Positions 16,539 to 24,953 of a DNA stretch of 48,852 bases are shown here, in pieces. The stretch lies in contig JBKPDO010000087.1 in assembly GCA_046727955.1 (NCBI GenBank), positions 1 to 48,852 of the forward strand. Reading direction: 5' to 3'. Origin of the DNA: DASVXQ01 sp046727955. GTDB lineage: Bacteria; Actinomycetota; CALGFH01. The notes under the pieces were generated by a model. That model made no database searches. It worked only from the letters and a program-made list of their open reading frames with translations, and had not been told where the DNA came from. Numbering within the stretch: the first letter of the stretch is position 1; each line of letters opens with the position of its first letter. The translations under genes and the position numbers were made by a program.

Positions 16539-17192
16539 ATGAAGACCGACAGCGAGCTGCGGGAGGACGTCGAAGAGGAGTTGGGGTGGGAGCCGAGCGT
16601 CGACGAGGGGCGGATCGGCGTCGCGGTCGCCGACGGGATCGTGACCCTGACGGGTGAGGTCGGGTCGTTCGCGGCGAAGTGGAACGCGGAACGGGCGGTC
16701 GAGCGTGTGGAGGGCGTCAGGGGCGTCGCCAACGACACCCAGGTCCGTCTCGTCGGCCAGTACAGCGACACCGACATCGCCAGGGCGGCCGTGGACGCGC
16801 TGACCTGGAACTCGCTGGTGCCGTCGGACCGCGTGACCGTCCGGGTCGAGAACGGCTGGGTCACCTTGCAGGGAGAGGTCAACTACGACTACGAGCGCCG
16901 GGCGGCTGAGCGGGCCGTGCGCTACCTCGACGGCGTCACGGGCGTGTCGAACCTGGTCACCGTCACCCCCCAGGTCGAGCCGAGGGAGGTCAAGAGGCGG
17001 ATCGAGCGGACCTTCCAGCGGCAGGCCGCGCTGGACGCGAAGAACGTCACCGTGCAGGTCAACGAGGGTGTAGTGATCATGCGCGGGAACGTGCGGTCGT
17101 GGGCGGAGCGTCGCGAAGCGGAGAGGGCCGCCTGGGCCGCTCCTGGGACCACGTCCGTGAGCAACTACATCACGGTCAGCGCACCTACCTGA
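16539..17192 (+). CDS. Triple BON-domain protein (OsmY-like)
   Basis: A 217-residue protein made of three consecutive BON repeats: about 3-70 (IGVAVADGIVTLTGEV), 75-145 (VTVRVENGWVTLQGEV) and 145-215 (VTVQVNEGVVIMRGNV). Each repeat has the conserved glycine-valine-threonine-leucine pattern and an RRxAERA-type helix. BON domains bind phospholipid membranes, and OsmY-like proteins respond to osmotic or envelope stress. No signal peptide is visible, so this one is probably cytosolic or peripheral. GGAGGAGGGG sits before the ATG. The stop codon lies in the first unit of a 14-bp x 5 tandem repeat. Confidence 0.88.
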   Translation: MKTDSELREDVEEELGWEPSVDEGRIGVAVADGIVTLTGEVGSFAAKWNAERAVERVEGVRGVANDTQVRLVGQYSDTDIARAAVDALTWNSLVPSDRVTVRVENGWVTLQGEVNYDYERRAAERAVRYLDGVTGVSNLVTVTPQVEPREVKRRIERTFQRQAALDAKNVTVQVNEGVVIMRGNVRSWAERREAERAAWAAPGTTSVSNYITVSAPT

Positions 17193-17248
17193 GCGCACCT
17201 ACCTGAGCGCACCTACCTGAGCGCACCTACCTGAGCGCACCTACCTGA
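17179..17248. repeat. 14-bp x 5 tandem repeat over the BON gene stop
   Basis: Five perfect copies of GCGCACCTACCTGA start at 17179, 17193, 17207, 17221 and 17235. The TGA of the first copy is the gene's stop codon, and later copies add further TGA triplets in shifting frames. Because 14 is not a multiple of three, the array lies effectively outside coding selection. Confidence 0.95.
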
Positions 17249-17611
17249 GCGGCGCGATCCTCCGCGGTGGCGGCTGGGTGGTGGGGTCGTCGGCGGGGGC
17301 GGCGGGGGCGTGGGCGGCCGGGGCGGCCGGGGCCGGGGCGGCGGGGGCGTGGGCGGCCGCTCCCGCGGTGGGCCTGAGCTGGGCGGACTGGCGCGGTCCG
17401 GGCTGCTCGATCGGTCCTGTGGCATACCGGTCATCGGCGTTTCCTCTCGGGGTGGCCGCTCGGGGGGGCCGCTCAGGGTGGCCGCTCAGGGTGGCCGCTT
17501 GGATGCAACCATCCCCCTCACCCGGCCCGCCGTCATCGAAGGCAGCCACCATCCGCGTCCCCCGCGACCCCGACCTTGCGGGCTTCCTGTTAGCTGCAAG
17601 ACGCGCCCTGA
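17249..17611. other. Convergent intergenic region with GC-rich low-complexity sequence
   Basis: About 360 bp between the ends of the BON gene and the histidine kinase. It holds G-rich low-complexity sequence (about 17265-17365, repeated GGCGGCCGGGG and GGCGGGGGCG) and the 13-bp array at 17448. No gene is supported. Confidence 0.6.
17448..17499. repeat. 13-bp x 4 tandem repeat
   Basis: Four 13-bp units start at 17448, 17461, 17474 and 17487. The consensus is CAGGGTGGCCGCT; the last two are identical and the first two differ at one to three positions. It lies in non-coding sequence about 110 bp downstream of the histidine kinase stop. Confidence 0.85.
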
Positions 17612-19510
17612 TCAGGCGGTGGGGAGTTCGACCCGCAACGTGGTGCCCTCGCCGACCGGGCTGTGCAACGTGATCGTCCCGCCAAACGCCTGGACGCGGT
17701 CGCTGAGCCCGACGAGCCCAGATCCCTGCGCCGGGTCGGCGCCGCCGACGCCGTCGTCGCGAACCGACAGGCGCAGGTCGTCATCAGCGGTGTGGACGTC
17801 GACGTGGACGACCGAGGCGTGGGCGTGCTTGGCGGCATTGGCGAGCGCCTCGGACACGACATAGTAGGCGGCGACCTCGACCGGCTCTGGCAGCCGCGCC
17901 TGCAGGTGCACATCCAGCTCGACCGGGACGGCGGAGCGGCGGCCCAGCGCCTTCAGCGCTGGGCCGAGGCCGCCCTCCGACAGGATCGCCGGGTGGATGC
18001 CGCGCGACAGCTCGCGCAGCTCGTCCAGCGTGCCCGTAAGCCCGTCGGCGACCTGGTCCAGTTGCGTCCCGAGCTCAGGCAGCTCGGTGAGCAGGGCCGC
18101 CTGGATGGCGCGCAGGTCCAGCCCAAGAGCGACCAGCCGCTGCTGGATGCCATCGTGCAGGTCACGCTCGATGCGGCGGCGGGTGTGGTCGGCGGCGGCT
18201 ACGACCCGTTGCCTGGAGGCGGCCAGCTCGGCGCGGCTGTTGGCGTTGGCGATCGCGGTGGCGACCAGCTCAGTGAAGTCGGTCATGCGCGACTCGGTGC
18301 TGGCCGGCAGCGGCTCTGGCTGCGTGGAGGAGGCGATCATCACCCCCCACGGGCGTCCCTCCACCAGGATCGGGCAGCCGACCGATGAGCGGATCCCCAG
18401 CGCCCGGATGGCGTCGGCGATGGGGCCGGGCGCATCCGCAACGTCATAGTCGTCGACTCGGGCGGGGCGGCCAGTCTGTCGCACCAACGCCGAGACGCTG
18501 TCGCCCTCGGGCCTTTGGTGGGCGCCGACGGGCACGTGCTCGCCACGGCGACCCCAGGCGGCGACCCTGGTCACCGTGTCGTCAGGCTCGTAGCGGACCA
18601 TGTGGGCGAGATCGGCCGGGAGCAGCCGGCCGACCTCTTCGGCGACCGCGGCGAACACCTCGGCCTGCGGCGCCCTGTGCGCGACCAGGGTAGCCACCCG
18701 CCGCAACGCGGCCTGCTCATCCGCCAGCCGACCAAGCTCGCCGCGGCTCGCCTCCAGCGATCCCGCCATGGTGTTGAACGAGCGCTCCAGCGCGCCGATC
18801 TCGTCCGCGCCATTCTCGGGCATGCGCACCGCGAGGTCGCCACTGGCGAGCCGGCTCGCCATCGCCGCCGCCCGGCGGACCGGTCCGACGATCGCTCGCG
18901 TCAAGTAGCCAGCGAACAGCGCGATGAGCAGGACCGACCCGACAAGGCCGCTGGCGGTCGCGATGCTCGCCCGCCTGGCGGCCGCGTCGGAGCGCTCCTG
19001 CCGAGCCGCCAGCAGGTCATGCTCGGCCGCCATCAGGTCGTCGAACTGCGCCCGGATCGCGTCCACCCGCCGCTTGCCCTCCTCGGTCACCGGCACGGTC
19101 CGTGCCGAGGCGGGGTTGCGTCTGGCGGCGGCCACCAGCGGAATCGAATAGTCCCGGAGATAGGCGTCGGTGGCCTGCGTGATCCGCTGGGCCCGGCGGT
19201 GTTGCGCGCCGACGACCGTGAGCTGCTCCAGCCTGCTGCTCACCCCTGGCAGGGCGGCCCGGGCGGCCTGCCAGGGCTCGAGGAAGCCCTCCTGCCCGGT
19301 GATGATGAACCCGCGCTGGCCCGTCTCCAGGTCTACCACCAGCCGTTCCAGTTGGTTGGCGGTTGTCAGCACCTCCTCGGAGTGCTTGGCGAGCCCTGCC
19401 GCGTCGCGCAGGTCGGCGACCGAGAGCAGCAGGACCGCGAAAGCGGCGCCGACGACGAGGGCGAGCAGGCCGCTCGCGACCACCATGCGGCGGGTCAGTC
19501 CACCGCTCAC
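17612..19510 (-). CDS. Membrane sensor histidine kinase (CHASE3-HAMP-GAF-HisKA_3)
   Basis: A 632-residue protein. TM1 is at about 10-30. A CHASE3-type extracytoplasmic helix bundle covers 35-180 (LETGQRGFIITGQEGFLEPW is typical). TM2 is at about 183-203, a HAMP linker at 203-255 (PVRRAAAMASRLASGDL), and a GAF domain at about 270-420. The phosphoacceptor is His452 in ERDLHDGIQQRLVALG. A HATPase_c domain follows with an N-box (EALANAAKHA) and G-boxes (DDGVGG, GSGLVGL). This is a NarL/DesK-type kinase. GTG at 19510 has GGAGGG 5 bp before it. No response regulator is adjacent, so it is an orphan and its partner and signal are unknown. Confidence 0.9.
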   Translation of the reverse strand: MSGGLTRRMVVASGLLALVVGAAFAVLLLSVADLRDAAGLAKHSEEVLTTANQLERLVVDLETGQRGFIITGQEGFLEPWQAARAALPGVSSRLEQLTVVGAQHRRAQRITQATDAYLRDYSIPLVAAARRNPASARTVPVTEEGKRRVDAIRAQFDDLMAAEHDLLAARQERSDAAARRASIATASGLVGSVLLIALFAGYLTRAIVGPVRRAAAMASRLASGDLAVRMPENGADEIGALERSFNTMAGSLEASRGELGRLADEQAALRRVATLVAHRAPQAEVFAAVAEEVGRLLPADLAHMVRYEPDDTVTRVAAWGRRGEHVPVGAHQRPEGDSVSALVRQTGRPARVDDYDVADAPGPIADAIRALGIRSSVGCPILVEGRPWGVMIASSTQPEPLPASTESRMTDFTELVATAIANANSRAELAASRQRVVAAADHTRRRIERDLHDGIQQRLVALGLDLRAIQAALLTELPELGTQLDQVADGLTGTLDELRELSRGIHPAILSEGGLGPALKALGRRSAVPVELDVHLQARLPEPVEVAAYYVVSEALANAAKHAHASVVHVDVHTADDDLRLSVRDDGVGGADPAQGSGLVGLSDRVQAFGGTITLHSPVGEGTTLRVELPTA

Positions 19511-19599
19511 CTCACCCTCCGGTGCGCAGACGACATTGAGGGCGCAGCGGACCTGTTGCCGCCACGCTCACCCGACGAGGCTAGCCGAGATGCTCGTCG

Positions 19600-19775
19600 G
19601 TGACGATAGAAGCGGCAATTCTCCGATGGCGAAGAACGGGTTGCCCTTCGAGCGGGCGAGGATCTCCAACCAGGGCCGGAGCGACCGGCTCCTCGAGGAT
19701 CCCGGCGAGCAGCTCGGCCAGCTCGCGGCGGCCCAGCCGGCCCAGCTCCGGCCCACGAGCTCCGCTTGATCCGAT
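19600..19775 (-). pseudogene. Remnant of a LuxR/AfsR-type ATPase domain
   Basis: On the minus strand one frame reads LGRRELAELLAGILEEPVAP. After a one-base frame change near position 19673 another reads LEILARSKGNPFFAIGEL. Together they match the end of the NTPase domain in large LuxR or cyclase-type regulators, where RSxGNPFFxxEL is characteristic; compare GEGNPFYLEEL in the cyclase gene of this window. Neither frame extends to a full gene. A decayed fragment is the best reading. Confidence 0.45.
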
Positions 19776-19850
19776 AGGCAGCGCAAACAGTTGTCGCCGA
19801 CGGCACGATCCCCACCGCGCTGCGGCTGGTGGATTCGGCGACTCGGACCG

Positions 19851-20075
19851 TCAGATCAGACGCTTGAATTCCTCGACGATGAGGCCAGCGTCGGCAAGGA
19901 TGTTCCGTAACGTTCCCTTGGCGACGTCACGTCCGTGATGCACCGGGACGGTCGTCCCGCGGCCGTCTGAATGGCGGAGGACGTGATGGCTTCCCCTGAT
20001 GCGGACGACCTGAAAACCGACCTTCTCCCGCGCCTTGACCACCTGGTCGCCACGTACCGTCGGCGCCTGCGACAC
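19851..20075 (-). CDS. hicA: HicA-family mRNA interferase toxin
   Basis: A 74-residue protein with the HicA double-stranded-RNA-binding-like fold. KAREKVGFQVVRIRGSHHVLRH carries the catalytic histidine of the GSHH motif, and PVHHGRDVAKGTLRNILADAGL forms the typical C-terminal half. GTG at 20075 overlaps the hicB stop by one base (TAGTG). HicA toxins cleave mRNA at ribosomes and are neutralised by HicB. The antitoxin gene is first in this operon. Confidence 0.85.
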   Translation of the reverse strand: MSQAPTVRGDQVVKAREKVGFQVVRIRGSHHVLRHSDGRGTTVPVHHGRDVAKGTLRNILADAGLIVEEFKRLI

Positions 20076-20284
20076 TAGGCAACCTCGAGCGTCAGGGTCA
20101 ACTCGTCGGGTACGCCGAACTCGGCAATTAGAGCGGTGAGGGCCTCTCGCAAGTCGGCGATCGCGGCCTCTCGTGTAGCGCCGTCCCCGTTGGCACCGAC
20201 TCCTGGACGAAGCTGCGCGTGGGCGCACCATACACCGTCTTCGTCCTGCTCGACCGTATATGGCACATGCACGACCCGCGTCAT
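20075..20284 (-). CDS. hicB: HicB-family antitoxin
   Basis: A 69-residue protein with the HicB RNase-H-like fragment: YTVEQDEDGVWCAHAQLRPGVGANGDGATREAAIADLREAL. It lacks a separate C-terminal DNA-binding domain, as in the short HicB group. ATG at 20284 has CTGGAGGG 7 bp upstream. An inverted repeat GTTGC-N9-GCAAC lies just upstream. Confidence 0.82.
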   Translation of the reverse strand: MTRVVHVPYTVEQDEDGVWCAHAQLRPGVGANGDGATREAAIADLREALTALIAEFGVPDELTLTLEVA

Positions 20285-20301
20285 CCCAAGCCCTCCAGAC
20301 C

Positions 20302-20320
20302 GTTGCTGACCACCTGCAAC
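20302..20320. promoter_or_regulatory. Inverted repeat upstream of hicBA
   Basis: GTTGC-TGACCACCT-GCAAC lies 18 bp before the hicB start. Another short palindrome, TAGAC-CTA-GTCTA, occurs at 20331-20343. Either could be the autoregulatory site of the toxin-antitoxin pair; this is inference from position only. Confidence 0.35.
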
Positions 20321-20440
20321 GCGATACTGGTAGACCTAGTCTAGCAACACGCGAATCGCCCCTCGCCGTCCAAGGACCAACACTCCGCTCCCGAGCATCC
20401 ACGTTCTACCTGGCCTGCGTAGCCCCGCGACCCCTGACGA

Positions 20441-20920
20441 CTAGATGCTGTCCCAGGTCACTGAGGCGTAGGCCTCGGCAAGCATGCTCAAGCCCTGGGA
20501 CTGGACCGGAAGGCTGGTGTGGTCGACCGTGGTGACGGCGGCGATGCCGCGGGCGCTGCACAGAAAGGCTCCGTCGCGCGACGCGATATCCTGCAGGCGC
20601 AGGGTCGAGCGCCATGAGGGCACGCCGCGCCCCGCGAGCTCGCGCTCTAGGAGCTGCATGGTGATGCCATGCAGCATCGGCGCATCCGGCCACACCACTG
20701 CGGCGCCGTCGAAGAACCCGATGTTCGCGAGCGTGGTCTCGGACACGGCACCATTGGGTCCCACCAGGACCGCGTCATCGAACCCGCGGCGTTGCGCGTG
20801 TCGCCGGTAGTGGCCCTGGTCCGTGGTGACGTGCTTGATGTGCGCGTCCGGTCGCTGGTAGCGCGCTGACTGCAGGCGCTGGGGCGTCGCCATCTCAGCC
20901 GGCGCCTTGACGGTGACCAT
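20441..20920 (-). pseudogene. 5'-truncated class IV aminotransferase
   Basis: The 159 residues from MVTVKAPAEMATPQRLQ match the C-terminal two thirds of actinobacterial class IV aminotransferases. HIKHV holds the PLP lysine; GFDDAVLVGPNGAVSETTLANIGFFDG, VVWPDAPMLHGITMQLLE and SARGIAAVTTVD follow. About 95-100 N-terminal residues that complete the fold are absent. The break falls exactly where the PAP2 gene ends (stop at 20895), and the two overlap by 26 bp out of frame. A deletion joining PAP2 to the middle of the aminotransferase gene explains this; activity is unlikely. Confidence 0.75.
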
Positions 20921-21821
20921 GGTGGCCGGTTCGCCGGGGGCCTCGGGCGACCTTGGCCTCCACCGCCGTGGCGCCGAAGCGCAGCACCGACCCGCCAAAG
21001 GCGATCGAGCACACCGCGAACCAGCCGAGACCGAGTGCGACCCCGGCGACCACGTCGGTGACCCAATGGACGCCGAGCAGCACTCGTGAGCAGACCACCG
21101 CCACGGTCACGGCGGCCGCCGCCGTGCCGAGCCATGCCCTGACCGGCCAGCGCAGGCCGAGGCCGAGCAGCAGGGCCAGTGCGGCATAAGTGGCCGCGGC
21201 CGCAGCAGAGTGACCGGAGGGAAACGACCAGCCAGTCGCGCTGGCGAGATGGAGCACGGGCGGGCGCTCGCGGTGGACGAGCAGCTTGACGCCGTTGGCG
21301 ATGAGGTTCTGACCGCAGATCACCACGAGCATGAAGGCCAGCCCGCTCCAGTTTCGCCGCCGGTACCAGTGGTGGAGGCCGCTGAGCAGGGCGACGGCGG
21401 TGACCACGATCGTGCTGCCGAGCCAGGTCAGGGCCTGGAACACGGCGGTCGAGGCGGCCGTGGCGTGGCGCGTCCCCCAGTCGGCGGCGGCGGCGTCCGC
21501 CCGGTACAGGCCGGTATGCGAGGTCACCATGTCCGCGACCAGGCCGAAGGCGAGTGCCGCCAGAAAGATCACCAGCAGCGCCGCGGTCAGCGCCAGACCC
21601 GTCGCCTCGGCGGGGTCGAGGCGGCGTCGCAGGAATCCGCGCAGGCGGGAGTGGCCGGCCTTCTCGGCGAGCTGCTCACTCGGCGGGCGCCCGCGGCGCG
21701 GATGGCTGGCGATCACGGCGCCGGCGCTCCAGAGCACCACGGCGAGCGCCGAGCCGAGCAGTACCAGGCCAGTCGCCGGACCGAAAGCCCATGCGGTCAA
21801 CAGGCCAGGCCATCTCACCAT
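20895..21821 (-). CDS. PAP2-family phosphatase, membrane-bound
   Basis: A 308-residue protein with several hydrophobic helices and the three PAP2 signature blocks: KLLVHRERPP, WSFPSGHSA, and SRVLLGVHWVTDVVAG. It removes phosphate from phosphatidate or undecaprenyl pyrophosphate-like lipids at the membrane. ATG at 21821 lies 4 bp after the PLD gene, so the two are co-transcribed. The last about 15 residues (RRTGHHGHRQGAG) are probably foreign: they are read out of frame from the truncated aminotransferase. Confidence 0.87.
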   Translation of the reverse strand: MVRWPGLLTAWAFGPATGLVLLGSALAVVLWSAGAVIASHPRRGRPPSEQLAEKAGHSRLRGFLRRRLDPAEATGLALTAALLVIFLAALAFGLVADMVTSHTGLYRADAAAADWGTRHATAASTAVFQALTWLGSTIVVTAVALLSGLHHWYRRRNWSGLAFMLVVICGQNLIANGVKLLVHRERPPVLHLASATGWSFPSGHSAAAAATYAALALLLGLGLRWPVRAWLGTAAAAVTVAVVCSRVLLGVHWVTDVVAGVALGLGWFAVCSIAFGGSVLRFGATAVEAKVARGPRRTGHHGHRQGAG

Positions 21822-21825
21822 GGGC

Positions 21826-23112
21826 CTACAGCTCCCGGCGCACCAAAGCGCTGGCGCGCTCGCGGACCCGCGTCGCGAGCGGCCGCGCGCGCCAGGCTCG
21901 AAGCGACAGCTCGCGCGAGTCATCGAGGTCGTCGAGGAACTGCTTGTGCAGCTTGGCGACCAGGTCGAGGTCGTGGAAGGAGATGTTCAGCTCGTCGTTC
22001 AGCGCGAACGAGCGGTTGTCGAAGTTGACCGAGCCCACGGTCGCCCAGTGGTCGTCCACCAGCAGCACCTTGGCGTGAATCATGGTCCGCTGGTACTCGA
22101 ACATCCGAGCCCCGCATTCGAGCAGCCGCTGGTAGCTGCGATGGCCGGCCTCGCGGACCACCTCCTTGTCGGTGTACGGGCCGTTGCTGAGGATCCGCAC
22201 GTCGACCCCTCGCCCAACCGCGTCGCAGAGCGCGTCGACGAACGCGTTTCGTGGCGCGAAGTAGGCCGTGGTCAGCCAGATACGCCCGCGGGCGCTGGCG
22301 AGCGCGCTGTAGAACAGCTGCTCGGCGTCGGTCGAGCCCTTCTCGGCCGTGCTGCGGATCACCTGCGCCTGCACGCCGTCCTCGAAGCCCTCCAGGTCGG
22401 GAAGGTGTTGCTCGCCGGAGAGGATGCACTGGGTCGCCTCGGCCCAGTTGTCCAGAAAGCCGCCGAACAGGTCGCGCACGACCGGTCCCTCGACTCGCAC
22501 ATGGGTATCGCGCCAGTGCCGCGGGTCCTCGCAGTCGCCGGTCCACTCCTCGGCGATGCCGACTCCGCCGGTGAAGCCGACGCGGCCGTCGACCACCAGG
22601 ATCTTGCGGTGGCTGCGGTTGTTCATCTTGTGCAGGGTGTACCAGCGGGGCGGCCGGAACCACACGACGCTCACGCCGGCCCGCTCCAGCCGATGGATCA
22701 GGTCGCGCTCCATCTTGGCCGCCCCCACCGCGTCGAGCAGCACGCTGACCGTGACCCCGGCGTCGGCCCGCTCGGCGAGCGCGGTGGCGAACTCGCGCGC
22801 GATGGTCCCGGTCCAGTAGACATAGGTGGCGAAATTGACCGTCTCGCGCGCCGACCGAATCGCCTCCAGCATGGCCGGGAAGATCTCGCAGCCGTTGCGC
22901 AGCACGGTCACGCGGTTGCCCTGACGCAGCGGCGCCACGGTGAGCGCCTCCACCAGGCGCGCGAAGTCCATCGTGCCCGGCGCCGGCGGCACCGCCAGCT
23001 CGAAGCCGTTGGCGGCGGTCCGGCGATACTGCACGGCCTCGAACAGGTAGGCAGCGGTGAGCCCGAGGCCGCCGGCCAGGGCGGCGTTCCGGATGACCCG
23101 GGCTCGCTGCAC
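21826..23112 (-). CDS. Phospholipase D-family cardiolipin synthase-like protein
   Basis: A 428-residue protein with an N-terminal hydrophobic segment (about 8-22) and two HKD motifs: NRSHRKILVVDGRVGFTGG near 180 and MIHAKVLLVDDHWATVGSVNFDNR near 365. It also has GIAEEWTGD and SRSFALNDE-type sequence typical of bacterial cardiolipin synthases. It would condense phosphatidylglycerols into cardiolipin. GTG at 23112 is chosen because GGGAGGTGGG lies just upstream. First gene of an operon with PAP2. Confidence 0.87.
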   Translation of the reverse strand: MQRARVIRNAALAGGLGLTAAYLFEAVQYRRTAANGFELAVPPAPGTMDFARLVEALTVAPLRQGNRVTVLRNGCEIFPAMLEAIRSARETVNFATYVYWTGTIAREFATALAERADAGVTVSVLLDAVGAAKMERDLIHRLERAGVSVVWFRPPRWYTLHKMNNRSHRKILVVDGRVGFTGGVGIAEEWTGDCEDPRHWRDTHVRVEGPVVRDLFGGFLDNWAEATQCILSGEQHLPDLEGFEDGVQAQVIRSTAEKGSTDAEQLFYSALASARGRIWLTTAYFAPRNAFVDALCDAVGRGVDVRILSNGPYTDKEVVREAGHRSYQRLLECGARMFEYQRTMIHAKVLLVDDHWATVGSVNFDNRSFALNDELNISFHDLDLVAKLHKQFLDDLDDSRELSLRAWRARPLATRVRERASALVRREL

Positions 23113-23155
23113 GTCCCACCTCCCTCCGTATGGTGTTTCCTGCCCCCGTCTGCCG

Positions 23156-23183
23156 GACATACCCGCCGGAAGGACGCTCACAA
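23156..23183 (-). promoter_or_regulatory. Possible sigma-70-type promoter for the PLD-PAP2 operon
   Basis: On the minus strand TTGTGA (23183-23178) and TATGTC (23161-23156) are 16 bp apart, 44 bp before the GTG start. It lies in the 94-bp divergent gap between the two lipid operons. Such matches are weak evidence in GC-rich genomes. Confidence 0.35.
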
Positions 23184-23206
23184 CATATGAGGAACGGAGG
23201 GCGGGC

Positions 23207-23995
23207 ATGCGCCAAGTGGCGGGGCCGCTGGACCCTTCACCGATGGACCGCCGTGAGGCCGCGCTGGCCCGGCGCTGGCGCGGGCTGCCCGCAGGCATCC
23301 CCTCCCTGCTCTACCTGCTGGCTTGGGGTGCGGTGCTGGCCGTGGTCGGCGTGGCCGTCGGTCTGCTGATGGCGAAGGTGGTCGACCACGACGCGATCGG
23401 CCGCGCCGACGCCGGTGTCGAGCGCCTCCTGGCCGCCCACCGGACCAGCGGCTGGAACTCGGTCACGCACTACGTCACCGACACGGCCGAGACCCTGACC
23501 ATCGCCACTTTGGCCGTGCTCACCGTTGCCGGCGCCGCGCTGGTCTGGCGCCGCTGGCGCGAGCCGGCGCTGGTCGCCGCCGCCGTCCTCGGCGAGGTGC
23601 TGCTCTTCCTGATCATCACCCTGCTGGTCGACCGGCCCCGGCCACCGGTCGGGCACCTGGACGCCGCGCCGCCGACCTCGAGCTTCCCTTCCGGCCACAC
23701 CGCCGCCGCCGTCGCGCTGTACGGCTCCTGGGCGCTGGTCGCCTGGCAGCGTGCGCGCTCGGCGCTGCTGCGCGCAGGGCTGACGCTGCTCGCGATCGTA
23801 GTCCCGATCGCGGTGGGGCTCGCCCGCATGTACCGAGGCATGCACTACCCCAGCGACGTGCTTGCCGGTGCCGCGCTCAGCGCGAGCTGGCTCGCGCTGT
23901 CGGCGCGGGCGGTGCGCCTCGGCGTGATCCACCGCGGACGGAGAGCCCGCGTCGACAAGGTGGCGCGCCGCCGGCCCCTGCTGCGCCATGGCTGA
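23207..23995 (+). CDS. PAP2-family phosphatase, membrane-bound
   Basis: A 262-residue protein with a hydrophobic N-terminal anchor (about 28-52) and the signature VDRPRPP, SSFPSGHTAAAV and ARMYRGMHYPSDVLAGA. The layout is that of bacterial phosphatidic acid or undecaprenyl pyrophosphate phosphatases. GGAGG lies 6 bp before ATG 23207. It overlaps the diacylglycerol kinase by 8 bp, so phosphatase and kinase activities on lipid head groups are co-expressed. Confidence 0.87.
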   Translation: MRQVAGPLDPSPMDRREAALARRWRGLPAGIPSLLYLLAWGAVLAVVGVAVGLLMAKVVDHDAIGRADAGVERLLAAHRTSGWNSVTHYVTDTAETLTIATLAVLTVAGAALVWRRWREPALVAAAVLGEVLLFLIITLLVDRPRPPVGHLDAAPPTSSFPSGHTAAAVALYGSWALVAWQRARSALLRAGLTLLAIVVPIAVGLARMYRGMHYPSDVLAGAALSASWLALSARAVRLGVIHRGRRARVDKVARRRPLLRHG

Positions 23996-24953
23996 GCAGC
24001 CCGTCTGGCCCCGGCGTCCCGCCGGCGCGGCGCCGGCGCGGGTCTCCAGGATGGCCGTCATCTGCAATCCGGCCAGCCCCGGCGACGTGGGGGCGCGCCA
24101 GCAAGAGCTGCTGTCGCTGCTGGCGGCCGCCGGTGTAGATGTGCTGCTGCTGGAGACCACCCCCGACGACCCTGGCCAGGGGGTGACCCGGCGGGCGCTC
24201 GGGCAGGGCGCTGATCTGGTGCTCGCCGCCGGTGGCGACGGCACGGTGATGGCCTGCGCGACGGTCCTGGCCGGCGACGACGTGCCCCTGGCAGTGCTGC
24301 CGAGCGGTACCGGCAACCTGCTGGCCTCCAACCTCGACCTGCCCAACGACGTCGAGGGTGCGCTGGAGGTGGCACTGCGCGGCGACCGCCGCCGCATCGA
24401 CGTCGGCGCGGTGGGCGGCGACCGCTTCGTCGTCATGAGCGGCATCGGCTTCGACGCCGCCATGCTGCGCGACGCCGATCCGGCACTGAAGGCGCGCATC
24501 GGCGCGCTGGCCTACGTGCTCAGTGGTCTGCGCCAACTGCGGCGACGGCCGACGGAGTTCCGGATCCGGCTCGACAGCCTGCCGCCGATCAGCCGCGTCG
24601 GCCAGGGCGTGCTGGTGGGCAACTTCGGCAGGCTGCAGGGCGGGCTCGAGGTACTGCCGGACGCCGAGCCCGACGACGGCGTGCTGAGCGTCGGCGTGCT
24701 CGGGACGCGCTCGCTCTCCGACTGGCTGCGCCTAGCCGGCCGGGTGCTGCTGGGACGCGTGCGCGGGTCGACCGGTCCACCGCTGGAGGTGTTCAGCGCT
24801 CAGCGCGTGGAGATCGAGTGTGACCGTCCGCAGCCGGTCCAGCGGGACGGCGACCCCGCCGCTCCGACGCGCCGCTTCGCCGTCGAGGTGATCCCTGACG
24901 CGCTGACGATGTGCGTTCCGGCCCAGAAGCACCGAAGCAGGAGGACCACATGA
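23988..24953 (+). CDS. Diacylglycerol/sphingosine kinase-family lipid kinase
   Basis: A 321-residue protein of the DAGK catalytic family (DgkB/YegS-like). VICNPASPGD begins the fold, LAAGGDGTVMACA holds the nucleotide-binding GGDGT motif, and PLAVLPSGTGNLLASNLDLP is the second conserved block. MSGIGFDAAML and a C-terminal beta-sandwich with VEIECDRPQPVQRDGDP complete the family pattern. It phosphorylates diacylglycerol or a related lipid. It is translationally coupled to both neighbours: 8 bp overlap upstream and ATGA overlap downstream. Confidence 0.88.
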   Translation: MAEQPVWPRRPAGAAPARVSRMAVICNPASPGDVGARQQELLSLLAAAGVDVLLLETTPDDPGQGVTRRALGQGADLVLAAGGDGTVMACATVLAGDDVPLAVLPSGTGNLLASNLDLPNDVEGALEVALRGDRRRIDVGAVGGDRFVVMSGIGFDAAMLRDADPALKARIGALAYVLSGLRQLRRRPTEFRIRLDSLPPISRVGQGVLVGNFGRLQGGLEVLPDAEPDDGVLSVGVLGTRSLSDWLRLAGRVLLGRVRGSTGPPLEVFSAQRVEIECDRPQPVQRDGDPAAPTRRFAVEVIPDALTMCVPAQKHRSRRTT

